Of a stretch of 15,754 bases of DNA, positions 14,199 through 15,754 are shown one piece after another. The position numbers and the translations under genes were made by a program. The stretch covers positions 1 to 15,754 of the forward strand of contig JSYX01000025.1 of assembly GCA_000787465.1 (NCBI GenBank), in the 5' to 3' direction. Source of the DNA: Thermomucor indicae-seudaticae (taxonomy: Eukaryota; Mucoromycota; Mucoromycetes; Mucorales; Lichtheimiaceae). The notes below the pieces were generated by a model. It saw only the letters and a list, made by a program, of their open reading frames with translations, searched no databases and was not told the DNA's origin. Position 1 is the stretch's first letter; each line of letters begins with the position of its first letter.

Positions 14199-14546
14199 TT
14201 ATTTTTTAATAAATCTACTTACTCCTCTATATACTGTATACAAAATATTTTTTATAGTTTTAGCTCTATTAATAGTTGGAAGAAAAATATATTTATTCTT
14301 ATTGTTATTGTTAATTTCTGTTATAGTATTAATACACTTATTGGTAAATTTTAATCCTAAATTTAAGTAAAATAAATTTTTTAAGATATTTAAATGTTTA
14401 CAGATCTTATTATAATTTTTATAAAATATAATAGAAGAACCTACAAAAACTCCCATTCCTATTATAAACTTCAAAGGAATTTCTATTTTAATATATTTAT
14501 ATTTAGAATATCTTTTTTCAAATTTTAAATTATAATTTTTAGTCAT
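14199..14546 (-). CDS. Small hypothetical basic membrane protein
   Basis: 115 codons, ATG at 14546 to TAA. Not recognised. Lys/Asn/Ile-rich, strongly basic, with one likely membrane segment (PLKFIIGMGVFVGSSIIFY, about residues 24-42) and basic residues on both sides. It lies between the rpo and dpo remnants on the opposite strand, so it may be a third plasmid gene; linear plasmids often carry small unknown ORFs. The AT-rich composition permits chance ORFs, but the ordered hydrophobic segment argues for a real gene. Confidence 0.5.
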   Translation of the reverse strand: MTKNYNLKFEKRYSKYKYIKIEIPLKFIIGMGVFVGSSIIFYKNYNKICKHLNILKNLFYLNLGLKFTNKCINTITEINNNNKNKYIFLPTINRAKTIKNILYTVYRGVSRFIKK

Positions 14547-14647
14547 TTTATTATATAAAATAAAAATTATTTTTTATTATTTAAATTATTTAAATCTAAA
14601 TCTTATTGAAATAAATATTGTTAAGTAATTTATTCTATAATGATTAA

Positions 14648-15168
14648 TTATTACCTTTATTAAGATATCCAATTGCAAGTGCAACTGCAGCTTATGCTAG
14701 AATGTATATAAATAAATTCAAACATTTACCCGGAAATGTTATTATTCTGACACAGATTCATTAGTATTACAATATCCATTGTCAAATGAATTTATTGGAG
14801 ATAATTTAGGAAAATTTAAACTGGAATTTGAAAAGATTAGATTAGGAATTTTCCCTGATCCTAAAGTCAATTATATGCTTCTTTCTAAACCAGTGGGGGA
14901 AAATTATGAAGTAAAAAGAGCAAAAGGAATAGGAACAAATATGCCAAGAAGTTTCTACTGGGATTTATACAATTTGAAAACAATTAATTTAAAAAATGAA
15001 AAATGGACTAAAGCCCCGCGGGCTTTTAGCCCAAGGGGTGGCCCCCTTTGGCCTAAAGATTGGAGAGAAGGGGAATTAAGATTATTATCTTCAGAGATGA
15101 AAATGAGAATGTTAAATAATAAAATAAATTCCTATAATAAGAAACGGTTAGTATGTGTTCAAGCGTAA
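14648..15168 (+). pseudogene. dpo: Plasmid family-B DNA polymerase, C-terminal fragment with a frameshift
   Basis: Protein-primed family-B DNA polymerase of fungal mitochondrial plasmids, C-terminal part only. It opens after a stop with LLPLLRYPIASATAAYARMYINKFKH, the helix before motif C. At 14743 the frame slips by one base, and the next frame begins YSDTDSLVLQYPLSNEFIGD: the catalytic motif C DTD is intact but in the second frame. It continues LGKFKLEFEKIRLGIFPDPKVNYMLL and VKRAKGIGT, then a GC-rich 45-nt insertion (15014-15058), and ends at TAA 15166-15168. The exonuclease domain, terminal-protein region and motifs A and B are missing. It is non-functional. Confidence 0.87.
15008..15058 (+). 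repeat. GC-rich mobile element inserted in the dpo remnant
   Basis: The copy is flanked by CTAAAG on both sides (15008-15013, 15053-15058), consistent with a 6-bp target duplication. The added 45 nt keep the reading frame and encode an out-of-character Pro/Gly/Arg-rich stretch (APRAFSPRGGPLWPK) between KWTK and DWRE. Confidence 0.82.
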
Positions 15169-15530
15169 AATTAAATACTTATAGTTTAGATGGTATTAAA
15201 AATAATAATTCAGGGGGTAAAGAGATAAATGAAAATTAGGGATACAAGTGATTAATTTGTAATATCGATAAAAATTATTAGTATGTATTTAAGCGTTTTG
15301 GTAAAAGCTCTTATGCAAGTTTAAGGAGTTATAATAATGAAAGTGTCTAGGTAAATAGTCTAAAACTTTATAAAATAAGATTGTTGAAGAAGAAGAAGAT
15401 AGTACTTAGAAATCCTATTAATATATAATACTTATCCTATTAAGAGTTAATACTTAGAAATCCTATAAATCTATAAAAGGGGGGTCATTAATTAGAATTA
15501 ATTAATGACCTAAGAGAAATAATAATTAAA
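15169..15530. other. Spacer between dpo and the nad3 exon
   Basis: 362 bp without a gene. TTAGTATGTATTTAAGCG (15278-15295) echoes the dpo end at 15148-15165, a partial duplication. ATACTTAGAAATCCTAT-like units recur near 15401 and 15450, with a shorter form between. A perfect hairpin closes the region. Confidence 0.55.
15483..15510. repeat. Perfect 12-bp inverted repeat after nad3
   Basis: GGTCATTAATTA (15483-15494) and its complement (15499-15510) around GAAT. On the minus strand it falls 20 bp after the nad3 stop, a plausible mRNA 3'-end structure. Confidence 0.8.
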
Positions 15531-15604
15531 TTAATTTAAATTAATTTTAGATAAAGAAGGATCCTTAGTAAATTTTAAGGCTCCTTTAGACCATTCGTAA
15601 ACAA
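15531..15604 (-). CDS. nad3: NADH dehydrogenase subunit 3, terminal exon
   Basis: 74 nt encoding (F)VYEWSKGALKFTKDPSLSKINLN and TAA (15531-15533). The exon begins TT of a split Phe codon; the intron ends in G (complement of 15605), and the upstream exon, outside the window, should end in GGAT. Trp is TGG here, whereas the copy at 12209-12444 has TGA. About 50 nt up to the stop are nearly identical to that copy. The intact codon and proper intron suggest this is the end of the working nad3, whose main part lies to the right. Confidence 0.78.
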
Positions 15605-15754
15605 CAATTTCTTAAGTTATAATTAACTCCGGATGATACCGCCATGATTTTCATCATGGTTGGGACTATTTCTTCATTCATTTAGGTTATAAACATAAGA
15701 ATGTCTTATATGTAGTCTCTGAGGTCCTCCGGCCTCAGACACTCGGCCCGCCGG
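15605..15754 (-). mobile_element. Group I intron in nad3, 3' part (runs off the window)
   Basis: On the minus strand: R-like CCTCAGAGACTACATAT (about 15708-15724), S-like GAAGAAATAGTCCC (15662-15675), then a hairpin CCATGATGAAAATCATGG (15642-15659) and the 3' end. P7 GACTA/TAGTC is present. A GC-rich stretch fills the end of the window. The 5' part and upstream exon are not visible. Confidence 0.75.

Overview
The window is fungal mitochondrial DNA. It is AT-rich and carries cox3 on the plus strand, and cox2, atp6 and nad3 sequence on the minus strand, split by group I introns with LAGLIDADG and GIY-YIG homing endonuclease genes. It also holds remnants of a mitochondrial plasmid (a phage-type RNA polymerase and a family-B DNA polymerase). 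The Cox2 N-terminus ([14 protein letters not shown]) and the bacterial-like Nad3 end (VYEWSKGALKF) look to me more like an early-diverging fungus (Mucoromycota or Glomeromycotina) than an ascomycete or agaric; this is an impression from memory, not a search. No tRNA or rRNA gene was recognised.

Layout: cox3 (20-3443, five exons, four group I introns). Then 3444-4996, AT-rich spacer with GC-rich hairpins and one unrecognised ORF (3898-4302). Minus strand: a free-standing, frameshifted GIY-YIG gene (4997-5816); cox2 (6075-7937, two exons, one intron with a broken LAGLIDADG gene); atp6 (8415-11816, three exons, one intron with an intact GIY-YIG gene and one with a broken LAGLIDADG gene); then a damaged copy of the nad3 end (12209-12444). 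Plus strand: a plasmid rpo fragment (about 12841-13799) and dpo fragment (14648-15168), with a small minus-strand ORF between them. Finally a second, clean copy of the nad3 terminal exon (15531-15604) with its group I intron running off the right edge.

Splice sites were set by protein continuity, by the group I rule (exon ends in U, intron ends in G) and, where possible, by pairing of the 5' exon with an internal guide sequence. The spliced products are full length: Cox3 270 aa, Cox2 255 aa, Atp6 259 aa.

The main story is invasion and decay. The cox2 intron and atp6 intron 2 are copies of one intron. A GC-rich element of about 47 bp has jumped into at least three places, including in frame into the DNA polymerase remnant. 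The plasmid-derived block lies between two direct copies of the nad3 3' end, which suggests that nad3 was remodelled by an insertion that brought a replacement C-terminus.
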